From Methanosarcina thermophila TM-1 (GTDB lineage: Archaea; Halobacteriota; Methanosarcinia; Methanosarcinales; Methanosarcinaceae): DNA of 64,000 nucleotides. The first letter of the stretch is position 1; every line of letters starts with the position of its first letter. Below, piece by piece: positions 1 through 8,742 of the stretch. The position numbers and the translations under genes were made by a program. Below the pieces are notes generated by a model. That model made no database searches and had not been told where the DNA came from. It saw only the letters and a program-made list of their open reading frames with translations. Location: positions 2,494,908-2,558,907 of the forward strand of contig NZ_CP009501.1 of the NCBI RefSeq assembly GCF_000969885.1, given 5' to 3'.

Positions 1-299
1 GGCAGCTTGACGGCGGGCACATCCTCAGGGCAATGATGGGAAAAAAAGCTGAAAAAATCTCATTTCTTATGCCGCGTATCCTGTTCCTTACAGGGATTTA
101 TGTAATTTACTGGCTGAAAGAAGACGGTGTTATATGGATTTTCTGGGCTCTCCTCCTCTGGGTTTTTTCAGCAGCAGGGCATCCTTCCCCTCTGCATGAC
201 AAAGTAGAACTTGACAAAAAACGCATCCTTCTAGGGATCATTACCTTTATCCTGGGATTTCTTTGCTTTACCCTGATTCCCTTTAAACCGATTTCTTGA
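1..299 (+). CDS. C-terminal part of M50 (site-2 protease) family metallopeptidase
   Basis: The reading frame is already open at the left edge (codons from base 3) and closes at 299, so only about 98 C-terminal residues are visible. They begin with QLDGGHILRAM, which matches the conserved LDGG(H) motif near the end of the M50 membrane metalloprotease core; its Asp is the third zinc ligand. Two or three hydrophobic segments follow (around 'IWIFWALLLWVF' and 'ILLGIITFILGFLCFTLI'), as in archaeal S2P-like proteases. The HExxH half of the active site lies outside the window, so catalytic competence cannot be judged. The family cleaves membrane-embedded substrates; the target here is unknown. Confidence 0.75.
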   Translation, partial: QLDGGHILRAMMGKKAEKISFLMPRILFLTGIYVIYWLKEDGVIWIFWALLLWVFSAAGHPSPLHDKVELDKKRILLGIITFILGFLCFTLIPFKPIS

Positions 300-335
300 A
301 AGAAGACCTGAAATTTTAAAAAACGGAGGAAAAAA

Positions 336-1484
336 ATGGACATACACTTCCGGTACAACAAGAAGAATTCTTACAGCTTTGCAGTCCTTTCTCCTTTACT
401 GCCGGAAGCCGATTTTGTAGACAAGCCTGTAAACGGAATAATGATCTACAGTTTTACAACACGCCAGGCAGCAAAAGTTTTCATGGAAGTGAAAAATGCA
501 GGCACGAATTCAATTTTCATCGCAGGAGGTCCTCACCCATCAGGGGCTCCGGAAGAGACGCTTGAATATTTTGACTATGTTGTGATTGGGGAAGGAGAGG
601 AAACCCTTCCAGAACTTATAAAAGTAATCCAGGAAAGAAAAAATCCGGGAGAAGTACCTGGCATTGCGTACAGAGATAGAGAAACGGGTTCAGTTGTTAT
701 AACTCCGAAAAGAGCTTATGCAAATCTTGATTCTTACCCCTGTTTCGACCCTGCGAAACTTCTGGCTCCGATTGAAATTAGCAGGGGATGCCCCTGGGGT
801 TGCAAGTACTGCCAGACTCCCAGGCTTTTCGGAAGAGAAGTAAGGCACAGAAGCATAGATTCCATTGTAAAAAACGCAAGGCATTATAGTGACCTCCGCT
901 TTATAGCTTCCAATGCTTTTGGCTACGGAAGTGATGGGATCCATCCAAGGTTTGATAAGGTGGAGAAATTACTCTCGACACTTTATAAACTTCCTGATAA
1001 GAAAATCTTTTTCGGGACGTTCCCTTCTGAGGTGCGTCCGGAATTTGTGACTGATGAGTCGGTTGAACTTGTGAGGACGTACTGCGCAAACAATACACTT
1101 AGCCTTGGGGCTCAGTCCGGCAGTGACCGAATTCTAAAAGAGATTCGAAGAGGACATACCGTGGATGACAGCATTTCAGCAGTTGAGTGCTGCCTGGAGC
1201 ATGAAATTATCCCTGCAGTTGATTTTATCTTCGGCCTTCCCACTGAGACCGAAGAAGATCAGGAAAAAAGCCTTGACCTTGTCCGCTGGATCTGTAAGAA
1301 AGGAGGCACGGTAAGAGCCCATTACTTTACCCCTCTGCCAGGAACTCCATATGAGTCGGCTGTTCCGACAGAGGTTAGCGACCGTGTAAGGCGAGAACTC
1401 GGAAAACTTGCCCTCAGCGGCAAACTCACAGGATACTGGGAAAACCATTCAAAGCCTGAAAAAAAGGTCAAATTAAGGAGATAA
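336..1484 (+). CDS. B12-binding domain/radical SAM protein (MJ_1487-like family)
   Basis: 382 residues, with a good ribosome binding site (GGAGG, 6-7 bases before the ATG). The N-terminal half resembles a cobalamin-binding Rossmann domain ('FIAGGPHPSG', 'DYVVIGEGEETLPEL'). The radical SAM core follows, with the 4Fe-4S motif CPWGCKYC near residue 150. This order is typical of class B radical SAM enzymes, and overall resemblance is to the archaeal MJ_1487-type family, whose substrate is unknown to me. The N-terminal B12 domain lacks an obvious DxHxxG motif, so cobalamin may bind base-off without a His ligand or not at all. It lies 36 bp after the M50 gene on the same strand and may be cotranscribed with it. 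Confidence 0.8.
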   Translation: MDIHFRYNKKNSYSFAVLSPLLPEADFVDKPVNGIMIYSFTTRQAAKVFMEVKNAGTNSIFIAGGPHPSGAPEETLEYFDYVVIGEGEETLPELIKVIQERKNPGEVPGIAYRDRETGSVVITPKRAYANLDSYPCFDPAKLLAPIEISRGCPWGCKYCQTPRLFGREVRHRSIDSIVKNARHYSDLRFIASNAFGYGSDGIHPRFDKVEKLLSTLYKLPDKKIFFGTFPSEVRPEFVTDESVELVRTYCANNTLSLGAQSGSDRILKEIRRGHTVDDSISAVECCLEHEIIPAVDFIFGLPTETEEDQEKSLDLVRWICKKGGTVRAHYFTPLPGTPYESAVPTEVSDRVRRELGKLALSGKLTGYWENHSKPEKKVKLRR

Positions 1485-1808
1485 GGCTGAAAGTCAGTAT
1501 CTTGAATCAGGGCACCGTCTTTGAAACCAGACCTCATCTCTGATTCGTAAACTGCCTGTAAACGATTTGCACAAGTTATTTATTTTAGAGGTTTCTGCAT
1601 ATGTTGTCTTGCTTTTGATCTGTCAATGATCTGTCAGAATCCTAGCTATCAACTCCATTAACCTGAGTTCGGATTCAGGTTGGTATTTTTCTATTTTTTT
1701 CCAGTTTGTATTATTGTCTTAGGATATGCTTTATTTACTCCTGAATTTTTACTGAATTTATATCTCCCAAATTAATTTACTTGTCTTTCAATTTTTTGAC
1801 CTTGTATT

Positions 1809-1889
1809 TTCGATTGATCTTATGTTTTTGATCTGTTTTTTTCGATTGATCTTGTGTTTTTGATCTGTTTTTTTTCGATTGATCTTGTA
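1809..1889. repeat. T-rich tandem repeat, 32-33 bp unit, about 2.5 copies
   Basis: The motif 'cgattgatctt' recurs at about 1811, 1843 and 1876, each followed by a T-rich run with 'tgatctg'. Copies are nearly identical, which suggests recent slippage. There are no unique spacers of CRISPR type. Confidence 0.75.
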
Positions 1890-2096
1890 CTACCAGCTGT
1901 TCTTTTAGTCAAACAACATCTCGAGTTCGTTGTAATTTTTTCAGTATAATGTGCAACGTTTTGAGCTTAGGAGGCTCTCATACTGACATACTTATATAAA
2001 GGAAGATTCTTCGTTTTTTGCCAATTTGTAATACTGTAATCAATGTATTTATAATTTGTTGCTACGAATTTCTAATTAATACTTACATGTCGACAG

Positions 2097-2204
2097 TTAA
2101 TCTTGCAAAATTGAGCTCTTCTGCCTGAATCACATCTTGGAAGTGTGCGTTTTTTTCCTAGGGATACAGGAGATAATTTGTTAACTTTCAATTTTGCAAG
2201 TTAA
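2097..2204. repeat. Inverted-repeat element, about 107 bp
   Basis: The left arm (cttgcaaaattga, 2102-2114) and right arm (tcaattttgcaag, 2188-2200) are perfect 13-bp inverted repeats. They extend by TTAA on the outside with one unpaired base. The roughly 73-bp interior has no coding potential. It could be a small non-autonomous mobile element or a transcribed hairpin between the two convergent genes. Confidence 0.5.
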
Positions 2205-2496
2205 AAATATTTTTTAGGGCTGTTAAATGCCTGATAAAACTTCCGCTATTCACATTGACTATATGAGTTAACCAGATTGACTATATGGATTATTCACATT
2301 AACTTGGGTTATCCACATCAGCTGTATAGGTTGTCTATATTTCTGATGGGTGCAGAGCACACATACCAGAAAGTCTGTGAAAAATATAAAAAATAAGACG
2401 GCACAGCTTTGATGTAGCTGTTTTCCGTGGTATTAGGCAATTAATTTGAATCTTTATTCTGGGGTTTTGCAGATCAGTTACAGAGTTATTCACTGT

Positions 2497-3855
2497 TTAT
2501 TTGGGGGCTGAAGCTTTTTCCGCTCTTATAACCATTTGCAAGCCTTCTTGCATGAGTTCCTCGGCTCTTTCCTGCTTTTTTGCTTCGGCAAAGATTCGGA
2601 AAATCGGTTCCGTACCTGAGGGGCGGATAAGAACCCAGCCGTCTTCGTACCAGATTTTGACTCCATCGATAGTGTCCATCTTATATCCAAGACCAGAAGC
2701 CTCTTTCTTAACTATCTCCATCGTAGTCTGGGTATTTACAGAGGGAATTTTGGTTTTTGCATTAAAATACTGAGGCACACTTTTAGCAAGTTCGGAAAGC
2801 TTGTTTCCTTTTGCCAGAATTTCAAGGATTTTGGCACAGGTCATTGCACCGTCCCTGCAATATTGATGTTTGGGGAAAATAAGACCTCCATTGCCTTCAC
2901 CTCCGAAAACCGCGCCTACTTCCATCATTTTTCGGGCGACATTGATTGAGCCGACCGCTGTCCAGTAAAGTTCAACACTTGCTTCTTTTGCTACGTCAGC
3001 CATGCGTTGTGAAGAGCTAACAGGAGTTACTAAAGGACCTTTTTCACATTCAAGAATATATTTTGCCATCATAGCAAGCAAAACTTCCTCATTTAGAAAT
3101 TCGCCGTTCTCATCTATGAAGACTATTCTATCCGCATCCCCATCATGGGCAGCTCCTAAATCGGCTCCAGTCATCTTCACAAGCTTGGAGAGTTCAGTTA
3201 AAGCATCGGGAGTAGGTTCAGGATTTCTCCAAGGGAAAGTCCCATCGGGTTGAGCTCCAAGAGTCAGCACATTGCACCCCAGTTCCCTGAGCAGGAGAGG
3301 AAGAGTTAGCGAGCCGGCTCCGCAGCCGGTATCAATAACTACCTTTAACCTGCGGCTACGGATGGTTTCGGCATCTACCGAGTTGATAATGTTTCTGATA
3401 TAATAATCATTGGCTCCAGGATCAGTTCTGAAATTGCCAGTCTTTTCCCAGGATACAATGGAATATTTCCCTGAATAGTAAATCTTTTCAATTTCTTTTT
3501 CCCCATCCCTGGGAAATTCCGTGCCATCTCCGGCTATTAATTTAATTCCATTATATTCTCTTGGGTTGTGGGAGGCGGTAATAACAATCCCTGCATCGGC
3601 AAAGTCGCGCACATAAAGCTGAATAGAAGGAGTAGGTAATGTTCCCACATCAATTACGTTCAAACCTGTTGAAAGAGCCCCGGCAATTGCAGCGGATTTC
3701 AGCATCTGCCCCGAAATCCGGGTATCACAGCCTATAGCAACTGTGCCTTTCGATTCCATATACGTACCAAGACTTCTAGCTAAATTGACTGCCAGTTCTG
3801 GATTTATATATTCGTTGGCGATACCACGTACACCGTTAGTTCCAAATAATGCCAT
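2497..3855 (-). CDS. glmM: Phosphoglucosamine mutase (phosphohexomutase family)
   Basis: 452 residues, the usual length for archaeal GlmM/ManB-type mutases. All four family motifs are present. The phosphoserine loop is TASHNP near residue 95 (Ser is the catalytic phosphoryl carrier). The Mg-binding loop is DGDADR near residue 243, and the sugar-binding loop is GGEGNGG near residue 320. The C-terminal phosphate-binding loop is RPSGTEP. It interconverts glucosamine-6-P and glucosamine-1-P for UDP-GlcNAc synthesis; some archaeal members also act on mannose or glucose phosphates, so specificity is by resemblance. The gene is monocistronic, and its start faces the divergent larE across about 270 bp. 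Confidence 0.88.
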   Translation of the reverse strand: MALFGTNGVRGIANEYINPELAVNLARSLGTYMESKGTVAIGCDTRISGQMLKSAAIAGALSTGLNVIDVGTLPTPSIQLYVRDFADAGIVITASHNPREYNGIKLIAGDGTEFPRDGEKEIEKIYYSGKYSIVSWEKTGNFRTDPGANDYYIRNIINSVDAETIRSRRLKVVIDTGCGAGSLTLPLLLRELGCNVLTLGAQPDGTFPWRNPEPTPDALTELSKLVKMTGADLGAAHDGDADRIVFIDENGEFLNEEVLLAMMAKYILECEKGPLVTPVSSSQRMADVAKEASVELYWTAVGSINVARKMMEVGAVFGGEGNGGLIFPKHQYCRDGAMTCAKILEILAKGNKLSELAKSVPQYFNAKTKIPSVNTQTTMEIVKKEASGLGYKMDTIDGVKIWYEDGWVLIRPSGTEPIFRIFAEAKKQERAEELMQEGLQMVIRAEKASAPK

Positions 3856-4122
3856 ATAAGGTCTCCTTCCTTGTGATTTGAGTGGATTATGCCATTGAGG
3901 CAGATTTGCTTTTTATTTGAAGTTATTATGTAAACAAAGCTCAGCTTCTCATCAGAGCTCTTGCATAGAATTATTAAAACGATTTTAAAATGTGCTTTTC
4001 CTGAAAATTCTAGAACTATGAAATATTAAGTATTCAACACACTGATATTTTTCCAATCATGTAAGGTAGCTGACTATAGGCTTGGCAAATACATATATCT
4101 TATTAGCTAAAATCCGTTACTA

Positions 4123-4953
4123 ATGGTTACTGAAAAGATTGAACTGATAAAGGAGGCTATAAAAGCCAGAGGAAGTGCAGTTGTTGCATTCTCAGGGGGA
4201 GTAGATAGTACAACTCTTGCAGCCCTTGCTTTTGAAGCCCTTGGGGAAAAAGCAGTCGCTGTGACCATAGATTCCCCACTCTTTCCAAGGAGACAGCTTG
4301 AAACAGCTGTCAAGACTGCCTGTGAAATCGGAATTGAGCATAAAATTCTTACTTTCTCTCAGCTGAGCCTTCCTTATTTTTCAGCAAATACATTAAACAG
4401 GTGCTATTTCTGTAAAAAAGCCCTGCTTGAAACCCTTCTGGATTTCGCGGAAAAAGCGGGATACAACGTTGTGCTTGAAGGCACAAATTCCTCCGAACTG
4501 CAGGGAGAATACCGCCCTGGCTACAGGGCAGTACAGGAAGCGGGAGATAAGGTTTTTTCTCCTTTTATGGAATTTGATGTAACAAAAGAACAAATCAGGG
4601 AGATTGCATCAAAGCTTTCTCTTTCAGCAGCCAGCCGACCTTCTGCAGCCTGCCTTGCTACACGTTTTCCTTACGGGCAGCCGATAACTGTCGAATCACT
4701 TCAGAGAATCGAAAGAGCCGAAGATTTTCTCTATTCCCTGGGTTTTTCCCAGTTCAGGGTCAGGATGCATGAATACCTTGCCCGGATTGAGGTAATTCAG
4801 GAGGAATTTGAGGATGTTCTGCGGAAAAGAGAAAAAATTGTGCGTCGTTTAAAATCCCTGGGCTTTGACTACATTACCCTTGACCTTGAGGGTTTCCGGA
4901 GCGGAAGCATGGACGAGCCTTACATCCGGGAAAAAGAGATAATAAGGCATTGA
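4123..4953 (+). CDS. larE: LarE-type ATP-dependent sacrificial sulfur transferase
   Basis: 276 residues. The N-terminal PP-loop SGGVDS (about residues 24-29) marks an N-type ATP pyrophosphatase. The 'NRCYFCKKAL' segment and the Cys in 'PSAACLATRFPYG' (about residue 180) match LarE. In bacterial LarE the equivalent Cys donates its sulfur to pyridinium biscarboxylate while making the nickel-pincer cofactor of lactate racemase; other LarE homologues use a cluster-bound sulfur. No larB/larC/larA genes are nearby, so the natural product in this archaeon is uncertain. A TATA-like 'acatatatctta' about 30 bp upstream and no Shine-Dalgarno suggest a short or leaderless mRNA. Confidence 0.8.
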   Translation: MVTEKIELIKEAIKARGSAVVAFSGGVDSTTLAALAFEALGEKAVAVTIDSPLFPRRQLETAVKTACEIGIEHKILTFSQLSLPYFSANTLNRCYFCKKALLETLLDFAEKAGYNVVLEGTNSSELQGEYRPGYRAVQEAGDKVFSPFMEFDVTKEQIREIASKLSLSAASRPSAACLATRFPYGQPITVESLQRIERAEDFLYSLGFSQFRVRMHEYLARIEVIQEEFEDVLRKREKIVRRLKSLGFDYITLDLEGFRSGSMDEPYIREKEIIRH

Positions 4954-5064
4954 GAGTCTCATCCTGATAAGATAAAGGGATTTTGTGAGATTAATCTGGG
5001 AAAAGATAAGCAATCATGAGAAGATTAGAGAAAATCTAATTGTTAGACGTTTTATTGAAAAGAT

Positions 5065-5505
5065 ATGAAAGAAATTCTGATTAGAAAAGCTGGTAAATCA
5101 GATCTGCAAGATATTCAGAGGCTTCTCTCAACTTATTTTCTCGATATGGAGGGGCTCAAAGCTGAAGATTTCTTTGTAGCTGAAATTGATGGACAAATTA
5201 GAGGATGCGCTGCTCTTATAATGTCCGGGTCTCAAGGCAAGAGATTTCTGGAACTTCATTCCATTGCTGTCCATCCCAACTTTCGGGGAAAAGGTATCGG
5301 AACCAGGCTTGTTAAGCATCTCCTGACAACAATTGACGAACCAGCCAGTGATCTCTATGTCAGGACGACTGCGCCCCAATTTTTTGAGAAGCTTAATTTC
5401 GAGAAAATTAAAAATCCCCAAAAGTTACTGCTCTGGGAAGATTGCAAAATGTGTGAGCATTTTGAAAAATGCACGCAGTTCACAATGAAATATTCCTGCA
5501 ACTAG
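5065..5505 (+). CDS. GNAT-family N-acetyltransferase
   Basis: 146 residues. The acetyl-CoA-binding motif A is clear: 'LHSIAVHPNFRGKGIGTRL' fits the R/QxxGxG/A signature. The fold start 'ILIRKAGKSDLQDIQRLL' is typical. It resembles ArgA/YhbS-like small acetyltransferases. The C-terminus carries CKMCEHFEKC, a Cys cluster that may bind metal. The stop codon is TAG, but only about ten unrelated codons follow, so I read it as the true end. Substrate unknown. Confidence 0.75.
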   Translation: MKEILIRKAGKSDLQDIQRLLSTYFLDMEGLKAEDFFVAEIDGQIRGCAALIMSGSQGKRFLELHSIAVHPNFRGKGIGTRLVKHLLTTIDEPASDLYVRTTAPQFFEKLNFEKIKNPQKLLLWEDCKMCEHFEKCTQFTMKYSCN

Positions 5506-5635
5506 ACTTTAATCTTAAGTTTTTATTCTCCGAGTTAAGTCTAATTGGCAATCCTTAATATAAGTTTGATAACTCATGTTTTGAGAATAGAGAGAAAGCA
5601 AGTCTTACCAGAACTGGCAGGACGAAACATTATTT

Positions 5636-6196
5636 ATGCAAAAGCACATGAGGCAGCATATGCTTACCCTTGGAATAGTAAATACCTACGATAAGATTAA
5701 AATTCTCGATGCTCATTACCGTGCAATTGCAAGAGCTGCTCCGATTTGCCATGCTTTTGGATTCCACCTTGCTCTTTATGATTTTCCATTTAAAATGACT
5801 GTAGAAGAACTGGTAGCTTACGTGATGGAAAAAACCACAATAGGGGAATCGGGAAGTTATCTAAAGATCCTTTATGAAAAGAGCCACCTGTCGGTATCCG
5901 AACTTCCAAAAAAAGGTTTCCCATCTCATTTTGGAGAAGTCGTAATTACTACCTCAAAACCTAGCCCAAAAAAGCAGATTACACCCATAAAGATCGCCGA
6001 AGAAGCTTTTAGAAACCGCTCTTTTCTATTTCTTGTAGGGCTGGGGCACAAAGGGCTTCCGAAAGAGCTTTTCGAGAGAGGAAAATATCATCTTGACATT
6101 ACCGGCAAAGGTCTTTCTCTTGAGACCTGCACTGCAATTGGGGCGATTCCTGCCTATCTTTCAGGGCTCATGGCGAATCTTGAGACTAAAAAGTGA
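5636..6196 (+). CDS. DUF531 family protein (archaeal, uncharacterised)
   Basis: Up to 186 residues; it matches the archaeal DUF531 family, with an N-terminal 'LTLGIVNTYDKIKILDAHYR', a central 'HFGEVVITTSKPSP' and 'LVGLGHKGLP' near the C-terminus. The glycine-rich C-terminal part and fold pattern recall SPOUT/TrmD-like RNA methyltransferases, but no function is established as far as I know. The first ATG is at 5636. Homologues tend to begin at the third Met (5660), which has a GAGG six bases upstream, so 5660 is the likelier start. Confidence 0.75.
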   Translation: MQKHMRQHMLTLGIVNTYDKIKILDAHYRAIARAAPICHAFGFHLALYDFPFKMTVEELVAYVMEKTTIGESGSYLKILYEKSHLSVSELPKKGFPSHFGEVVITTSKPSPKKQITPIKIAEEAFRNRSFLFLVGLGHKGLPKELFERGKYHLDITGKGLSLETCTAIGAIPAYLSGLMANLETKK

Positions 6197-6283
6197 ACTT
6201 CCATCATAAGTTTTTGAAGTAAAATACAGGAGAATTACTTCAATCATTTACTTAGAATATTTGGTTTCGCTAAAAATTACGGG

Positions 6284-6360
6284 ATAATTTAAAAGAAATT
6301 CCGGACTGAATAATTTTAAAAGAAATTCCGGACTGAATAATTTTAAAAGAAATTCCGGAA
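6284..6360. repeat. Direct tandem repeat, 26-27 bp unit, three copies
   Basis: Three near-identical copies beginning at 6284, 6310 and 6337, each containing 'ttaaaagaaattccgga'. They end at the TATA-like box of the next transcription unit. No spacers separate the copies, so this is not a CRISPR array. Confidence 0.85.
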
Positions 6361-6704
6361 TGGATATATATTACGATTGACAATTAGTACTTGTTGTGGG
6401 TAAGTACAACGCTAGTCGCGCTATTATGGGGTCTTTAGCCCAGAGGAAATAGAATTTCGGCATGCTTTCAGGTTTTAATCCAGAAAAATCGAAGTCTCTG
6501 ACCTTAACGCAGGATTTTGTCTTCAGGGATTTAGAGAATGAATTTTTCTGTAATTTGTTTGAAAGACTTGGAATTCTAACCTGCACTCAACGCCCCATGT
6601 GAGAAGGCTGGGAACTTTAACCCGGATTGCAGGGCTCTCGTATCCAGAAGGACTAACTCTGACCCTTATGTAAGCGCAAGATTTGAAGAGACAGGAGGGA
6701 AATT
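6361..6704 (+). promoter_or_regulatory. Putative promoter and long 5' leader of the small gene/cysteine desulfurase unit
   Basis: A TATA-like 'gatatatatta' lies at about 6363-6373, directly after the tandem repeats. Transcription from it would start near 6390 and give a leader of about 310 nt before the ATG at 6705. The leader can fold locally, for example gtactt/aagtac at about 6388-6408. I see no convincing ORF in it. The leader's role is unknown. Confidence 0.45.
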
Positions 6705-6863
6705 ATGAGTGAATTAAAGCGCGAAAACAAGAAAAAAAACGAATATAGAAATAAGTACCAGGAAAGCAGTTATCATGCCGTGGTAAAAGGCTGTACTGAC
6801 CACCTGGACTCAGACGAATTAGACCTTTACCGCTTTATGATAGGCGGGATGCAGGGGAAATAA
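6705..6863 (+). CDS. Small hypothetical protein, 52 residues
   Basis: An ATG with a strong Shine-Dalgarno (GGAGGG, six bases upstream) opens a 52-codon frame ending in TAA. The product starts with a highly charged stretch rich in Lys, Arg, Asn and Glu (about residues 2-20). A less charged C-terminal half follows, with 'DHLDSDELDLYRFMIGGMQGK'-like composition, a single Cys, and no membrane segment. I do not recognise a family. It ends 42 bp before the cysteine desulfurase on the same strand and is probably cotranscribed with it, so a role in sulfur transfer or its control is possible but is only inference. Confidence 0.6.
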   Translation: MSELKRENKKKNEYRNKYQESSYHAVVKGCTDHLDSDELDLYRFMIGGMQGK

Positions 6864-6905
6864 CCTTGCACAACCTTTTTTTATTCTTCGTTCTTAAGAA
6901 AAAGC

Positions 6906-8087
6906 ATGTACGATGTATATGCGGTCCGTGAAGATTTCCCTGTTTTAAAAGAAGTCGTGTACCTTGACAGTACGGCAACTACTCAGACACCAGTACCTGC
7001 AGTTGAAGCCATGGTCGAGTACTTTTACAAGTATGCTGGCAACCATGGGAGGGGTGCACATCGTTTAGCTAGGGAAGCTACAAATCGTTATGAAGATGCA
7101 AGGGAAACTGTTGCGAGTTTCCTGGACGCAGAGCCTTCAAAGACCGTTTTTACGAAAAATACCACTGAAGGTATAAATCTCATTGCAAACAGCTATCCCT
7201 GGGAAGCTGGAGACCATATTATTACGACCCTGCTAGAACATCATTCAAATCTCCTTCCCTGGCTGCGCCTCCAGAAAAAAGGAGTAAAAGTTACGATTAT
7301 AAGTCCTGACAGCGAGGGAAAGATCGATATCTCTTCTATAGAGGAGGCTTTTACTGAGAAAACAAGACTGGTTGCCATAACTCAGGTTTCAAACGTCTTC
7401 GGTTCCATTCAGGATGTAAAAAATATCACAAGACTTGCCCATCGAAACGGCATAAGAACCCTGATAGACGGGGCTCAGTCCGCAGGACATATGCCAGTTA
7501 GTCTTAAAGATCTGGACTGTGATTTCTTTGCAACTGCAGGGCATAAAGGACTACTTGGACCGCAGGGCACTGGCGTACTTTATATCAAAGAACCAGACAT
7601 ACTCGATAGCGCCTCAGTGGGAGGAGGTACAGTTTCGGATATTGAAGGGTGCAATTATGTACTGGAACCTTCTCCTGCCTGTTTTGAAGCTGGCACCCCA
7701 AACATTCCAGGAGTTATAGCCTTAGGAAAAGCAGTCGAATATGTAAAAAAAATAGGAGTTTCGGAAATAGAGTCACACGAAATAAAATTGGCAACTGAAA
7801 CTGCAAAAAGACTTTCCGAACTAGAGCATGTAGAGGTTTACGGGCCTGATGATAGGGCAGGAATAGTACCTTTTAATGTAAAAGGGCTTCATGCCCATGA
7901 TGTTGCCCTGATTCTTGACCAGACCAGGAAAATCTGTGTAAGAAGCGGACATCACTGTGCAATCCCAATTGTACGCTTCCTGAAGGTGGACAGCACTGTA
8001 AGAGCTTCTTTTGCATTATATAATACAGAAGAAGAAGTGGATATACTGGTAGATGCAGTTGCCGACCTTAAGGCTCTCGTTTCTTAA
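6906..8087 (+). CDS. sufS: Cysteine desulfurase, SufS/CsdA type (class V aminotransferase)
   Basis: 393 residues. The PLP lysine lies in TAGHKGLLGPQG (about residue 215). The persulfide Cys sits in RSGHHCA near residue 356, the group II (SufS) context. 'LDSTATTQTP' and 'TTLLEHHSNLLPW' are the usual N-terminal and cofactor-binding motifs. It releases sulfur from L-cysteine as a persulfide for Fe-S clusters, thiolated tRNA or other cofactors. No sufBCD or scaffold gene is adjacent; its only companion is the small protein upstream. Many methanogens lack this enzyme, so its presence suits the larger Methanosarcina gene set. Confidence 0.88.
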   Translation: MYDVYAVREDFPVLKEVVYLDSTATTQTPVPAVEAMVEYFYKYAGNHGRGAHRLAREATNRYEDARETVASFLDAEPSKTVFTKNTTEGINLIANSYPWEAGDHIITTLLEHHSNLLPWLRLQKKGVKVTIISPDSEGKIDISSIEEAFTEKTRLVAITQVSNVFGSIQDVKNITRLAHRNGIRTLIDGAQSAGHMPVSLKDLDCDFFATAGHKGLLGPQGTGVLYIKEPDILDSASVGGGTVSDIEGCNYVLEPSPACFEAGTPNIPGVIALGKAVEYVKKIGVSEIESHEIKLATETAKRLSELEHVEVYGPDDRAGIVPFNVKGLHAHDVALILDQTRKICVRSGHHCAIPIVRFLKVDSTVRASFALYNTEEEVDILVDAVADLKALVS

Positions 8088-8332
8088 AAAACGTTTACAA
8101 TTTTCTCATTTTTCTAATAACATACTCCTTAATTTTATTATTCGGTTTTTAATTCTGTTCTCAGTAAGAAAGAATACCCTCTTATCCTTTGACTGTCTTC
8201 CTGACAGGAGACTCATATAATTCTTTTAACAAAAATCTGCACTTTTTTGCATGAAAGCTTATAATTTTCCACCAGATAGTTAAGTTAATATTCATATAAA
8301 AATAATCTAAAGACAAATGAATAATTTTTTGA

Positions 8333-8742
8333 AAGTTTTCGCTATTTGGAAGGATTCTAAGCACAGCGCAATTAGAGAGTTCTGATGGCGGAGCTGGAAT
8401 CCCGAAACATATTCCGCATGTCTACTTTCATGAAAGTATTTACGCAGTCAATGGTACTGTGCAGATTGTCCATGTCGGGGGAGAAGCTATTGATAAATCC
8501 GCAATCAATGTAATACTTTCCGGCAACTATGGGACACCAGATGAGTTTCGCAGGACTTATAGCATGTCCGACTCCCAAGTTAAAATCCTGAAACCTGATT
8601 CGATGACCCAACTGATGATCAACCTGAGTATATAAAAAATATCGACGAACTTGAAAAACTCCGGGTCAGGTTCTCAGCCTCTGGAAATGCAAACGAAAAT
8701 AGTGGAAAATTGCTATGGTTGATTATGTGGAAGTTTACATAG
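8333..8742 (+). pseudogene. Remnant of an archaeal type IV pilin-like (DUF1628-type) protein
   Basis: An open frame from 8333 to 8635 has no start codon in a sensible place. It encodes a segment with 'VNGTVQIVHVGGEAIDKS' followed by 'INVILSGN'. This is the 'thxGGdxi' pattern I associate with archaeal pilin-like surface proteins. Near 8608-8620 the coding sense moves to another frame, which continues to 8742 with 'EYIKNIDELEKLRVRFSASG', a plausible C-terminus. The N-terminal signal and hydrophobic helix are missing. Taken together this is a truncated, frameshifted gene copy. It lies about 400 bp upstream of the pilus-type ATPase gene, which supports a common origin with that locus. Confidence 0.5.

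Larger units (their letters stand above)
1485..2496. other. 1-kb AT-rich intergenic region with short repeats
   Basis: No credible gene is visible on either strand between the radical SAM gene and the end of glmM. It contains a T-rich tandem repeat (1809-1889), an inverted-repeat element (2097-2204), and degenerate copies of a motif like 'attgactatatg' near 2250-2330. Stop codons are frequent in all frames. Both flanking genes end here (convergent), so the region probably holds terminators and decayed sequence. Confidence 0.6.

Noticed and set aside
1809-1889. Possible CRISPR array (also considered at 6284-6360 and 20545-20616)
   Set aside because: The repeats are directly adjacent, with no unique spacers, only two or three copies, and no cas genes in the window.
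5503-5538. TAG at the end of the GNAT acetyltransferase as a pyrrolysine codon
   Set aside because: Only about ten unrelated codons follow before TAA, and the protein already has normal length.
6371-6586. 71-residue minus-strand frame upstream of the small gene
   Set aside because: No ribosome binding site or family resemblance; it lies antisense to a region that looks like a 5' leader.
8182-8611. Minus-strand frames of 60 and 79 residues
   Set aside because: They lie opposite the pilin-like remnant, whose plus-strand reading carries recognisable motifs.
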